Shown: positions 10,014 through 20,437 of the stretch, one piece after another
Position numbering within the stretch: position 1 is the first letter of the stretch
Layout: each line of letters opens with the position of its first letter
From: Albugo candida
Taxonomy: Eukaryota > Oomycota > Peronosporomycetes > Albuginales
Assembly (NCBI GenBank): GCA_040437565.1
Contig: JBDOQK010000053.1
Coordinates: 202,079-266,078 of the forward strand
Reading direction: 5' to 3'
Length of the DNA: 64,000 bases
Program-made: the position numbers and the translations under genes
The notes under the pieces: generated by a model
Database searches by the model: none
The model's input: the letters and a program-made list of their open reading frames with translations, nothing else
Told to the model about the DNA's origin: nothing

Positions 10014-11192
10014 ATGAAAGCTTTACAAATACAAAAATATGGTGCTGGTATGCTTGGAGTATTTCTAGCGTATTACCGTTTCGTGGGCGCACAATACATG
10101 AAGTTGCAGCATCAAACACCTGATGGATCAAATACGATAGGAGGATTAAGGGTCAAGATATATCTCCTACGAGAACGCGGCTCGGATGCACATCCTATTA
10201 CCGACAATGACCTCTATTTGTTAACTTTTCCCATTGAGGAGGACGATCCAAATGGAGTTGAAGCTTTCAATGAAATCAAGGGTGATATGCCAATTGATAA
10301 GGTCAAGTTACAAGATAATTCACCCGGAAAACCGGCTTATCCCACGGCAATCATTCCCAATTTATACGCCAAGTTCGATCGAGACGAACGCAAACAGCCT
10401 GAGAAACAAAAACACGGCCGCACTTTCTTGACGGAACTCAATGAACTTCGAGCTCCGAGCAAAATGGAAGTGGAAGTAAAAGTATTGAGAAGTTACACGC
10501 GTACCATCAAGAAGAATAGTTATACGTGTGGCTGGGTGCTGCGAGGGTGTTCGTTGAAATTCTTATCCTTGCAAACTACGCTTTACGAAGATGAGAGCTT
10601 GATCACCATGAATCCTCAAGTGTACATCTCGAGTAACAGCGGGATATATTCATTTGATATGAAGATGGTTCCACAACTTTATTTGTATCAAATGAATTTT
10701 CCAGGCAAAAGACAATTTACACCTGAGATGGATTTGTCGAGTGTAGAAATGAACTTCATCGGCGAAAAGAGACATCGTTATAAGGTTGAATTTCGGCCCG
10801 ATAACTTAATGACGACAATTCCGGAAAGCTTATTTGACACGTTAAGAGAAAGTTTGATTCGCATGGACTTCTATTGGGAAAGTAATCGCTACCAACGGCC
10901 ATGCCAGCAATTGGAGTACGAAAAAGTCGTCGAATTTATCAAGAAGAACAAGCGCATCTCCGGTCTACCCCCACTCGACCTTATGTATGGAAACGAGCAA
11001 GTGTTGACTATCAAAGCCAATAAATACGTGAGGTTTATCTCAGAAAACGATCACACCATCTGTGCTCTGAATTTTATTCCGAATTCAGAAAAGAAGTTGG
11101 TGTTGGGATCTTCATTTCTATATGCTTATTCTATCATCATCCAAAATGCTGATGGTACGAAATTTTATAAATTCTCTGATGCCGATGTATAG
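10014..11192 (+). CDS. Secreted protein with pepsin-like C-terminal lobe, no catalytic motif
   Basis: This single-exon gene encodes 392 aa. The N-terminus (MKALQIQKYGAG, then a hydrophobic stretch and VGA) reads as a signal peptide of about 26 residues. The best family clue is near the C-terminus: KKLVLGSSFLYAYSIIIQNA. It resembles the I/VLGxxFLRxYxxxFD element that closes pepsin-family (A1) aspartic proteases. The central part has ISSNSGIYSFD-like and PQVYI strands. No D-T/S-G active-site motif was found, so catalysis by a pepsin mechanism is not supported. A divergent paralogue lies at 56586-57958 with the same N- and C-terminal landmarks. It is probably a secreted, non-catalytic aspartic-protease-like protein acting outside the cell or in the host. 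An ATG 66 nt upstream would mask the signal peptide. Confidence 0.65.
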   Translation: MKALQIQKYGAGMLGVFLAYYRFVGAQYMKLQHQTPDGSNTIGGLRVKIYLLRERGSDAHPITDNDLYLLTFPIEEDDPNGVEAFNEIKGDMPIDKVKLQDNSPGKPAYPTAIIPNLYAKFDRDERKQPEKQKHGRTFLTELNELRAPSKMEVEVKVLRSYTRTIKKNSYTCGWVLRGCSLKFLSLQTTLYEDESLITMNPQVYISSNSGIYSFDMKMVPQLYLYQMNFPGKRQFTPEMDLSSVEMNFIGEKRHRYKVEFRPDNLMTTIPESLFDTLRESLIRMDFYWESNRYQRPCQQLEYEKVVEFIKKNKRISGLPPLDLMYGNEQVLTIKANKYVRFISENDHTICALNFIPNSEKKLVLGSSFLYAYSIIIQNADGTKFYKFSDADV

Positions 11193-11324
11193 GTGCTAAT
11201 GACGGGAAAGCATCCCAACACATCCTCAAGGATCTGTGGTGAATTACTCTTTCACGAAAAAGATAAAAAGCAATATACACTGCACGACTGATTTTGGGGC
11301 CTATTTGTGTAGTCTGATTTCTCC

Positions 11325-11763
11325 ATGGCCATAATAAGCCTTGACGCACTATTACTCTCGATCCCTGAGGAGGAACGGAACGCATCCGTTGACGTGAGTG
11401 CAGTCTTGTACAAATGGTTAGTGCCCAATGCGATCGAAGTAGCTGCTTCCTTGGCAAAGTATGAATCGAGAATCTTTCCCATCAGAAAGACGGCAAAAGT
11501 TCATTGTTTTACTTTTTTCCGAAGGTGAAAAACGAAGACGCAATCACCAATATATATTAATAGAAGTAAGTTTCATAAATTGCTGGTTCATTGTTGCTCT
11601 TTGATGTCGTTGGTGTCAGCTTGCAATTTGATTTCATCGTGATTCTGTACTGCGAATTGCAACACTTTGTGCGGTGTCACCTACAAAGCCTTCGCATGAG
11701 TCTATTGAGCTGGATGACGAGGAGGAAGATGAAAAATGGCGGCGCTGTGACTCAATCAACTGA
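11325..11763 (+). CDS. Unidentified multi-exon gene candidate with acidic tail
   Basis: An ATG at 11325 opens a frame beginning MAIISLDALLLSIPEEE. Downstream blocks with coding character lie in other frames: RQKFIVLLFSEGEKRRRN around 11490-11550, followed by a GTAAGT donor, and an acidic terminal exon, HESIELDDEEEDEKWRRCD, ending at stop 11761-11763. Candidate donors (GTGAGT at 11394, GTAAGT near 11567) and acceptors suggest two or more short introns, but a single consistent model could not be fixed. No family is recognised. The gene follows the pepsin-like gene on the same strand. Confidence 0.35.
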
Positions 11764-12624
11764 TGAAACTTCGTACGATAAGTAAGCGACTTTATCCAAC
11801 CTCCTAGTGGTCTCAGCATCTTGTCCTATCAACAGCTAATTATTCATAAGTGCTCATAATCGATAGTGACGTTTTACTCGTAGCTTGCGTCTACCATTGT
11901 AGCGATATCGGTAAAATCTGAGGAAGAAGACACTTCTCATCCCAAGTTCGGGTTTTAATAGAGATCAGAGCAGCATTTGGGCTTTACTTTGCTTGTTGCT
12001 GCCAGTGTACGTTCACGCTTATAAACCTGCCCGTGAGATTCTACTATGAATTGCGCCAAGTCCGACCATGCTCCGGTATGTGTGCGCCATAAGGTCGATC
12101 CACGGTGATACGTATGTGGTTCGATGAAGCATCTGATGATTGGATGATCTGTTGATAATCGACTATTCTCCTCTAGGGTACGCTCTGTCTCTGCTTCGGT
12201 TAGAAAAGAGTCTGAAATATAACGTTGATGCCTGAACGGACTGTAGCATCACTGGCCTATACATTGGTAAAGATTTCGATACCTTCAAGTTGTTTGGTCG
12301 ACCCGAGAGTACTTGTATTGGTAATCAGATAAGAAACGATAGGGGGAGTCAATTCACTTGATCGTAATAAATCTCAATCACCATATAGATCACAAGGAAA
12401 ATACCAGCATCATGCCTAGCATGATTTCCGCATTTGATTGTTTTGATCGATACACCGCAGCCAAGAAAGATTAAGTACCCATTGTCGATTGTGTGATTTC
12501 GGCTGGATAAGCTTGTATGAAACAGAGCGATGACTTTTAGATTGGCAATATTTCATGCACTGAGGTCGTTTGCACAGATCATTCCAATGAATCGATGGCA
12601 TTTCTTCGATGACTTCGATGTTGC
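11764..12624. other. No feature recognised
   Basis: Short frames occur on both strands but none has an ATG start together with a recognisable protein character. No repeats of note were seen. Confidence 0.4.
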
Positions 12625-12996
12625 TTAAATATGTTCAGATACATTCGACGACATTATTCCGATCAGAAATGGTCGAAATCGGGGATTTCTCAGCACCATA
12701 TGAAAAGAAAAAAATTCAAAAACATACTGCATCGCATTATCTGCGCAGTCACCTGCTCGATACATTACACAAAGTGATGCACGTAATACATTTGCAATCC
12801 TACTCATCTCAGAAAAGCTCATCATAGGAGCTGCTACATCTGCCTTCCCACCTTGCGCCTTCCATAGTGATTCCTGACTGTGATGTTCATTCGCAAGATT
12901 CCTGTTATTGTCATACCTCTGTTTCGAAATGTTTGCTGGCTCAACTCTGTGAGCAGAACATAGCTCAATATCCTCCTTTGTTTTTGGTTGTATCAT
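12625..12996 (-). CDS. Hypothetical protein, 123 aa, doubtful
   Basis: This uninterrupted minus-strand ORF starts with ATG at 12996. No family, signal peptide or clear domain is recognised. It contains a Cys-bearing hydrophobic-amphipathic stretch around residues 60-110. It lies in a gene-poor region and may be spurious. Confidence 0.25.
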   Translation of the reverse strand: MIQPKTKEDIELCSAHRVEPANISKQRYDNNRNLANEHHSQESLWKAQGGKADVAAPMMSFSEMSRIANVLRASLCVMYRAGDCADNAMQYVFEFFSFHMVLRNPRFRPFLIGIMSSNVSEHI

Positions 12997-13499
12997 TTTG
13001 ACTTTATAAAATCATATTCAATTTCATCAAGATCCACAAGTCGGCATATATATCAAAAAATTATCAATGCGGTTTCTTCAATATGCCAGCCACCATCATA
13101 ATTACGCACTAGAATTCAATTCATTGATTTTGATTGAAGCAGCCATTTGTTCGAAATCATTGTCCGCTTGACGACTGATTGCCTAGTCGATATCTGATAC
13201 CTGGCCCTTATAAAATTATGCCTCTATTTTCGATAAGTTTGATTTGCATCCAAGATACTTGAGTGAAGGAAAACTTACTTGGTAATCCTTACAATACGCT
13301 TCCTAACCAAGCTTTATTCTCTTTTCCGTGCTACCTCTTCCGACATAATGCTATCAGTCATTCAAGTTTTTGCTTGTATCGGGAATGTTACGTCGTTGAT
13401 AAGAGCCCAACACGAAGATTACGCTGTCTGCTCACTGTTTCATGTATTCCACACCAAACGTATAAACATGGAGACTATGAGGAAAATGTGAATCCGAAT

Positions 13500-14310
13500 T
13501 GAATCAACATTTGATCGCTTTAGAAAATTGTTTGCAGTCCAATGAGTTGGAATGCGATCTGGAATTCACGAATAAGGAAGAAAATCACATCACATGAGCG
13601 TAAAATCAACAAACTGATCCGAAGCTGTGCTGATGCCACACTGAGATGCGAAGAACACTGCAAGGAAAATAATATTATAAGGGGATCGGAATCACTCAAG
13701 AATACGTTGTTCGCAGCAGAAGATACGGCCATTGAATTTAGTCTTTTCGAGGTGACTCACCTTGCTATGGTAAGCTCTTCATGGAATATCGTTTGAAGTC
13801 GAATGCAGTCAAGCAAAAGGATACAAAGAAAAAGCTCCTACATGTGCAAGCCCCGAAAAACGAAGAATTAATCAGTGAAGTGTCCCCATTTGTACAGAAT
13901 TTCTGCTGACGAAGGAAGAGTAGTATAGATAGTTCCGAGGATCCAATTAGATTCTTGGCCTTATTGCATCGAACTCGGCAAGTAATGTCGGATGAAATCC
14001 AATGCGTGACAAATGTGAGTAAATTGATGAATTTTATGGACGTGAAGCACTAGCAAGCTCGCTTCAAGAGCAGTAGCGTTAAAAAATGAAATCTAAGCAA
14101 TTTAAAGACAGCTCAAGCATCTACAGGTGATCTTTCTTTGATTGTATGCAGTCGAGCATATCATAACAGTATATCTAATGCCAAACCAAGAAAGACGACT
14201 GTGGGTTGGGTCGGGGGTACTCGCTCTCTTGGCCACATTGATATTTATCATAAATCAGCGTACGGGCATTCCAGTAATATCGGAATTGTTCCAACAATGA
14301 TACCAGTGAT
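13500..14310 (+). CDS. Candidate tail-anchored coiled-coil (SNARE-like?) gene, model unresolved
   Basis: Several blocks with coding character lie in order on the plus strand but in different frames. The first is a leucine-rich helix (LNQHLIALENCLQSNELE) near 13500. A charged coiled coil rich in Lys/Glu follows around 13560-13720. Further helices lie around 13790-14040. The last is a hydrophobic segment, VLALLATLIFIINQRTG, at about 14210-14270 that would end the protein shortly afterwards. The order of helices followed by a C-terminal membrane anchor is that of SNARE-type tail-anchored proteins, but no SNARE motif was identified. Exon borders were not resolved, and the locus could also be a decayed gene. 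Confidence 0.3.
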
Positions 14311-14442
14311 TCACTGTAACCACGCCGGCCATTTTTACTGAGGCTTTCGTCCTCTGATCATGAATTGTGGAAATAACCCGAAAAACGTTATAATTGCATT
14401 GGCCATAAACGTACGGATACACATCTCTTTGTTGGCACGAAA

Positions 14443-14660
14443 TGATAGAAGTGTAGTGCTTAGCAGGTGGCAAATGGAATACTATTTACACTTAGGTCCT
14501 TAGTTCGCAAAATCTCTTGCAACTCTAAGCCTACTGACTTCTTTAACTACACGTTACATCTCGCATTACTGATCCTATAGTTGCGCGCTAGAAATCGCCA
14601 GTCCGCGCGTCAGTAATCCTGTGTCGTAACCAACATGCATTGTGCGATAGTGTAACTTGA
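14443..14660 (-). mobile_element. Copia-type LTR, truncated at gap
   Basis: This is the same sequence as the LTR at 14855-15095 with one substitution noticed (GAAATCGCC here against GAAGTCGCC). It is cut by the gap at 14661. The flanking duplicate spans 14349-14660 and 14761-15072, so this is probably an assembly or haplotype duplicate of that LTR. Confidence 0.6.
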
Positions 14661-14760
14661 NNNNNNNNNNNNNNNNNNNNNNNNNNNNNNNNNNNNNNNN
14701 NNNNNNNNNNNNNNNNNNNNNNNNNNNNNNNNNNNNNNNNNNNNNNNNNNNNNNNNNNNN
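14661..14760. other. Scaffold gap (100 N) flanked by a 312-bp duplication
   Basis: Sequence 14349-14660 recurs at 14761-15072 with one substitution. This indicates overlapping contigs or two haplotypes. Confidence 0.9.
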
Positions 14761-14854
14761 GTCCTCTGATCATGAATTGTGGAAATAACCCGAAAAACGT
14801 TATAATTGCATTGGCCATAAACGTACGGATACACATCTCTTTGTTGGCACGAAA

Positions 14855-15095
14855 TGATAGAAGTGTAGTGCTTAGCAGGTGGCAAATGGAATACTATTTA
14901 CACTTAGGTCCTTAGTTCGCAAAATCTCTTGCAACTCTAAGCCTACTGACTTCTTTAACTACACGTTACATCTCGCATTACTGATCCTATAGTTGCGCGC
15001 TAGAAGTCGCCAGTCCGCGCGTCAGTAATCCTGTGTCGTAACCAACATGCATTGTGCGATAGTGTAACTTGACAACAACACACCCTTCTTCAACA
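14855..15095 (-). mobile_element. Copia-type LTR, divergent subfamily copy
   Basis: This 241-bp sequence starts TGATAGAAGTG and ends CTTCTTCAACA. It is homologous to the LTRs at 7900-8156 and 17893-18147 but clearly diverged from both. It lies at the downstream (3') side of the minus-strand copia remnant. Its divergence from the LTR at 17893 suggests that the two do not belong to one recent insertion. Confidence 0.6.
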
Positions 15096-15217
15096 CGATC
15101 GCATCATCGGCACCTTAGCTAGTGTAGACTCACTAGAGGTCGCAGCTTGGCAAGCTTGTGGTTGTCTACTGCTTAGGTCAATAATTTTACCGGAATATAT
15201 AAATATTTTTTTTTTTT

Positions 15218-15317
15218 NNNNNNNNNNNNNNNNNNNNNNNNNNNNNNNNNNNNNNNNNNNNNNNNNNNNNNNNNNNNNNNNNNNNNNNNNNNNNNNNNNN
15301 NNNNNNNNNNNNNNNNN
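15218..15317. other. Scaffold gap (100 N) preceded by poly-T
   Basis: The gap follows a run of 12 T and has no duplicated flank. Homopolymer collapse probably stopped the assembly here. Any reverse transcriptase and RNase H region of the copia element would be expected here or is deleted. Confidence 0.85.
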
Positions 15318-17892
15318 ACGTCACCTTGAGCATCACATTTCTACCCTTAAGCTTGAGAATGTGTTGGAGCTGTCCCTTCTGCACGCTGGAAAGCGTCAGG
15401 ATATTCCTCACATGTTGTGTAACACGACGACGTTGTCTTCACGAATATAAACACGGTGTCATCTGATCTCGTCGCTGCGCCTGACAATTGTGCACGCCTG
15501 CGCCCGATGTGCTAGCGATCTCTTCTTTGGATCGCGATACAAGGTACGCGTTGATCCAAATATAACGATGTCGCATAGCTCGGGAGCTTGCTTTGTCAAT
15601 ACTTCAATTGGCGATGCAGATTGGGATTGACGCTTGCAGAGATGCGATTAAACCGCGTCATTCCAGAGAGACAGCGAGTGGCTGCTTGCGAATATCATAT
15701 ATCATGACTTACAAAGTAAATCCACATTGTTGTATTATCCACCACCGTCAGTTCGTAATCCTGGGCCCAGCAATTGAAACTCTTCTCAAAGAACATTCAG
15801 AAAATGCTCAAAATTCTTCGCCACTTGATCCTTGATGCGTGCGAGAAATAAGCGGCAGTAATTGTTCTTGTGGTCCACGAAGTTGACGAGATACCGATTT
15901 TACATTAGATCCTTTGTTGTAATGGTTACTTTGAGGCCTAAGAGATAACACTACCAACACGGTCAATCGGCGAATGCACGCCTGTGTCCTTCTTGGACTG
16001 CGCGCTCTTTCACTTCTTTGCTTTCGCGCATGTGAGACACGTCATTCACTCATGATCAGTAAGCCGGATTCCAGATCTAGGCTCACGTCCCATTCTATCA
16101 ATAGTGTCGTAGGATAGATGGCCAAAACGGTGGTGAAAGTGCCCGAGCGTTCCTGAATGCACACCTTCATCAACTTCCTGGCTTTTGCTTCATCAATCGC
16201 GACAATGAACGTCTTCAATATCCCTTCGTCAACTCTTCCTTCTTGCGTCTCGATGACGAGCACGTTGTTGCACATCCCTACGTCAAACACGACGGATCCG
16301 GTATTGAGGGAGATAAGGGCTCGCCTGTGATTCTTATACTTGAGACCGTAACCTTTAAGCTCAAGCTTACCGTACGACACGATATTGGGCGTTGGCAGCG
16401 GTGCGTAGTAGACTTCTGTAAGTCAGATAATACTTGCTTTTCCGCATGCCATCACGTGAATCACCACATTTACGACCATCGTACGACGAAGCGTTTTTCC
16501 GTTGGCGACCAGGCATTTATCATCACATTCTATTGCATCTTCGAAAAGCGCCTCATCATTGACGAGATGCCTGCTAGATCCACAAGCTGTCCTGGTCCTT
16601 GGTATCTTGTATGGACAAACTTTAGTTAACAATGTCCTATGTCCTGATATTGTTCATATAAGTACCCTTGACGCCATTGTTTCTCTTCGCCTTATCCTTT
16701 CGTCAGGACAGACCGACTGGATGTGCCCGACTTTGCCACACCTAAGACACGTGCGCGTATCAACGGCGTGGCATGCTTTCAGCAACGTGTGTTACGACGT
16801 CATTGCCAAGGGAGGAAGTACTTCGCGTATCCAACTCGACCGACTGTGCGAAATTTGCAAGCTCTTTAGCTTGAGCAAGATAGTCGGGACGAGTCCCGTT
16901 GTAATTGGCCATTAGAACCGTCTGAAGCTCAGTCGACGCATAGTGCATAATGTTCTCTAGCACTCGCGTCAGCGCCGCCACATGCATCGCTCACCGCCAC
17001 CAAGTAAAGGTAAGTTTCATCCAGGTTCTCTTTGGATCCTCCTTCGCTGTAAAAAGCTTCATCGACCGCGATGCTGTGATACTTGTCTTGAATGTCTGAG
17101 GAAGACGCTCCCTAACGTGAGCAAGCGTTGGTGCTTGATACCACCATGTCTCGACCTTCTTGTTGTAGTAGCGCTCGGCCGTGCCGCTAGGGTAGTTGCC
17201 AAGCAGGTCAGTCTTTAGATATTCGGACCAGTCGAAACCACATGCCACTTGAGCGTACTGGACCTGACACATGAATGTCCTTCCCCAATCCAGAAAACCG
17301 GAGCCTATGCCTCGATACAGCTCGGAGCCATCGAATTTCCGGATAGTCAATCTTCTTTGAAGCTCGTCCGGGACTCTCATTGCTTACCGTGCGTCTGTCT
17401 TCATCCGCCGCTCATAATCCCGCGACTCCGCGAAAACCATGTCTGAATATGGAACGCATACCAGTGGCGCTGCTTGCGGTTCCCGCCATCCTGACTGCGC
17501 CGCGTTCCGGGCAGCTCCTTGTTGGGATAGACTTGTACGGCCCTGCCCAGTTCTTGGACGCATCGGCGAGTTCCCTAGTGCGTCGATGTGTATCGGTGTA
17601 CCGATGCGACCATTGGCAAATGTAGAGCGGAACATCCCCTGCTAAATCGCATCCATCATGCGGTCTTCTTCATCGCGCTTCAGCTGTAAGACCTCTACCT
17701 GTACCATTCGCGCTTGCAGGTCGACGATAGTCGCTAGTGTTTGAGCGTTGACGTCATTCGCCCCTTTCGTGGGTCGTCGATACGCCTTGAGCCACTGCAG
17801 GAGACCCTTCGGTGCTTCCGTGACCGTCGCCAAATCTGACTGGGGTTGGTGCGTTTAGCGTGCTTTCAGAAACAATTGTTTGGCTATCAACC
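15318..17892 (-). pseudogene. Decayed Ty1/copia gag-protease-integrase
   Basis: Read on the minus strand from the LTR at 17893, a gag-like frame (17833 to about 16760) shows typical copia gag character but lacks an ATG. It carries in-frame stops at 17642-17644, 17384-17386 and 16991-16993. A frameshift leads to a CCHC zinc knuckle, CLRCGKVGHIQSVC (16708-16749). A protease-like stretch follows with CGSSRHLVND, where an Asp-Ser-Gly-type active site would be expected but the Asp is missing. At 16028-16141 a pre-integrase zinc motif (HFHHRFGHLSYD ... CLTC) is interrupted by a TGA. Integrase-core fragments (DHKNNYCRLF, LLGPGLRTDGGG) reach about 15740. No reverse transcriptase was found before the gap. 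The element is dead by several independent lesions. Confidence 0.8.
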
Positions 17893-18147
17893 TGTAGAGC
17901 GTGCGCAGTGCTCAGCAGGTGACAAACTGAATACTAAAAATATAATTAGGTCCTTAGTTCGCAAACTCTCTTGTTACTCTAAGCCTACTGGTTTCTTCGA
18001 CTATACCTTGATAGTTTCCATACCGCGCATCACTAATCGTATAGTCGCGCAGTAGATATCGCCTGTCCGTGCGTCAGTAATCCTGCGCCGTAACCAACAT
18101 GAATGGTGCGATGGCGTCACTTGACAACAACACATCCTTCTTCATCA
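17893..18147 (-). mobile_element. 5' LTR of the copia remnant
   Basis: This 255-bp sequence begins TGTAGAGCGTGCGCAG and ends CTTCTTCATCA. It is homologous to the solo LTR at 7900-8156 and sits immediately upstream of gag on the minus strand. Next to the LTR end the minus strand reads GGTTGATAGCC, which only partly resembles the initiator-Met tRNA primer-binding sites common in copia elements. Confidence 0.7.
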
Positions 18148-18640
18148 TACTAAGCATCCATTCGAACACTCTGACTTAGATCGACTCGAAAGGAATATAT
18201 GATCGAATGTGGATTACGAAGGGAGGGCATAGTGATACATTAAAGCTATTCCAGCACGCTACAAGTACCTTAGTCTCACTCGGATAAGTGTGTGGAAGAA
18301 TATCTGTCGCGCTTGGTCAGGATGACGGAGTTGCTCGCGGACATGGATCGTAGAAAAGAATCAAACTGCCTAATTCCAAAGGAAAGGTGTTTAGCGTGCA
18401 GTGTGGGCTTCGTCATGGCGCTTGACGTATGGTAAATCCTATTGTCTGGGTCCGTCTCAAAGAGACAAGAGGTAGACTGCAGTGCGGATCATGTCTACTG
18501 GTGAAGAAACAGAACACAAAGCCTCAGTCAAGAGTGTGAAGCGGCTCTACATGAGAACGCAGATGGTTCCTGGAGCATAGAGCTGTACCATCGAAGTGTG
18601 TACGAGCTTCTCTCTTTGTCTGCACAGAGTTTGTGGTAGC
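18148..18640. other. Repeat-derived sequence without intact gene
   Basis: No intact ORF is seen. Short frames around 18180-18320 look like retroelement debris, but no domain could be named. Confidence 0.35.
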
Positions 18641-19219
18641 GAGAAATCAGATCGATGCAGCTGATTGAAATGCTTGCGCTCAGCGAATGAGACGCATCAA
18701 GAAATTCTGAGAGCGTGGAATCACAAATGATGCTTCACCGTTATACGTCAGTGATGACAGTCAAATAGGGCACGAGCAAGCACACCATTGCTTTTTCGAA
18801 CTTCTTTAGAGACGCACTTGATCCAGTATTTTTAACTAGTAACAAGCATTGAACACATCATTCCCGTAATGTGTCACAAAGTGCATCAAAATTCTAATAA
18901 TGCACTGCCTTCCTTTCGATTCAATAAACGATTCATTCACGATGTTTCCATTATCTGGTCAATTTCTGTCAACTCAATCTTGAATTGGTCCATTCCCATT
19001 TTATTTTTTCTAATATATATCCGTTGAGGGCAAGGGGCTTCATCACGATATGGAACTACTATAGGAATCGGAGACGACGAATTTCTTGCTATGCGACTCA
19101 ATATAATGCTGTTCTTTACCTTCTATGCTCAATCCTATGACTGCTTTCATTCTCACTATTCAATTTACTTATGATGAACACCCGACAAGCAACAACAAAC
19201 TCGAGACTAACCCGCCAAC

Positions 19220-19879
19220 ATGAACCGCGTTGATGGTGGCTATGTTCCAATTCAGGAGCAGCCACACCAGCGAGCCCGGCCAGCAACCTCAGCAAACTCA
19301 GCGACCGTCAGCACCGAGCTCCAAAGACTCCACAAAGAGAATGAGTCGCTCAAGAGAGAGATTGGTCATCTCAGGGCTTCGAAGGCTCACTCAGAGTCAG
19401 CATTTACGCACCAGAATGATGCGCTAGTCGAGCTAACAGAAATGAATCAAATGTTGAAACTGCGACTTCAGCAGCAAGCTACCGAGGTGGCTGACCAAAA
19501 GGACTGCATTGATAAGCTTTACTCGCAACTAAGAATGACTCAATCAGAATTAGAGGACCGAAAATTCAATCTAACAAAAGTTCAAACCGAGCATCAGTAC
19601 GCAGTACGACTACTTGGTGAATATCATCAACAATCATAGCAAGTCCCAGCCAACAGTAATATCGTTTCAAAGCGTCCTGATACCCAAACTGATGATGAAA
19701 CTTCACCAAATTTTTTTAAAAAGCTTGATAAAGCACTCAGACTCGAAAATGACGAGTTGCATCGCAAAGTCGATGAATTGCGCGCAACAGTTGAGCACTT
19801 GCAGCATCAGATACAGCAACTTCAGCAACTTCTGGTATCGAAAAAACAAACAATTAATGTAGGAAGTGAGAATAGCTAA
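19220..19879 (+). pseudogene. Coiled-coil protein gene interrupted by one in-frame TAG
   Basis: An ATG at 19220 opens a 139-codon frame ending at TAG 19637-19639. The same frame then continues without another stop for 79 codons to TAA 19877-19879. Both parts are strongly coiled-coil: heptad-rich segments at residues 30-135, and ALRLENDELHRKVDELRATV followed by a Gln-rich helix in the second half. The uniform character across the TAG suggests either a single CAG-to-TAG type nonsense mutation or stop-codon readthrough (the context is TCA TAG CAA). The protein has no signal peptide or membrane segment and was not assigned to a family. It lies inside a duplicated repeat, which favours a pseudogene. 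Confidence 0.5.
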
Positions 19880-20337
19880 TATTCTTTTTAATTAGGTAAG
19901 ATCTCTTTTTCTGATTTGATTACCAAAAAAATATCGTCGTGTTTCCATGTTGTTGCATTCTCTCCGTCATAATAGACAGTAGGCGCCGGTTGATACCGGT
20001 AAGAAGAGTGCGTGTGCACCAGTATTTCCTAGCATTACCTAGTACTAGCTTTACAGGGTAGTGTGGTGGACATGAATGTGAAGAATACTGTACTTCTTCA
20101 CAGTATCCACTAATTACAAGCTGGACATTGCCGTCTATTGCGTGCATGATGAACCGATAGAGAGACTTTGTTTTTTTTATATGTGATCTATTAGCAAAGT
20201 TAGGAACTCGTTCATCGAATTAATCTTGCGCTTGTAGCCATAACGTTTTGATATCTTGCAAAAGCAGTCTAATAGCGGCGCGAATTGAGAATAGAATAGT
20301 GTTATTATTGCAGCTACCGATTGTCCTACTTGCCGCT

Positions 20338-20437
20338 NNNNNNNNNNNNNNNNNNNNNNNNNNNNNNNNNNNNNNNNNNNNNNNNNNNNNNNNNNNNNNN
20401 NNNNNNNNNNNNNNNNNNNNNNNNNNNNNNNNNNNNN
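20338..20437. other. Scaffold gap (100 N) flanked by a 30-bp duplication
   Basis: Bases 20308-20337 recur exactly at 20438-20467. By alignment to repeat copy A nothing is missing here, so the gap is artificial. Confidence 0.9.

Noticed and set aside
8541-11192. A true tandem gene duplication of the pepsin-like protein
   Set aside because: The copies appear identical over 1373 bp and the left one ends exactly at a 100-N gap, as happens at ten other gaps. An assembly duplicate is far simpler.
15199-15217. T-run before the gap as an RNA polymerase III terminator
   Set aside because: No tRNA or 5S-like sequence precedes it on either strand; the homopolymer simply precedes an assembly break.
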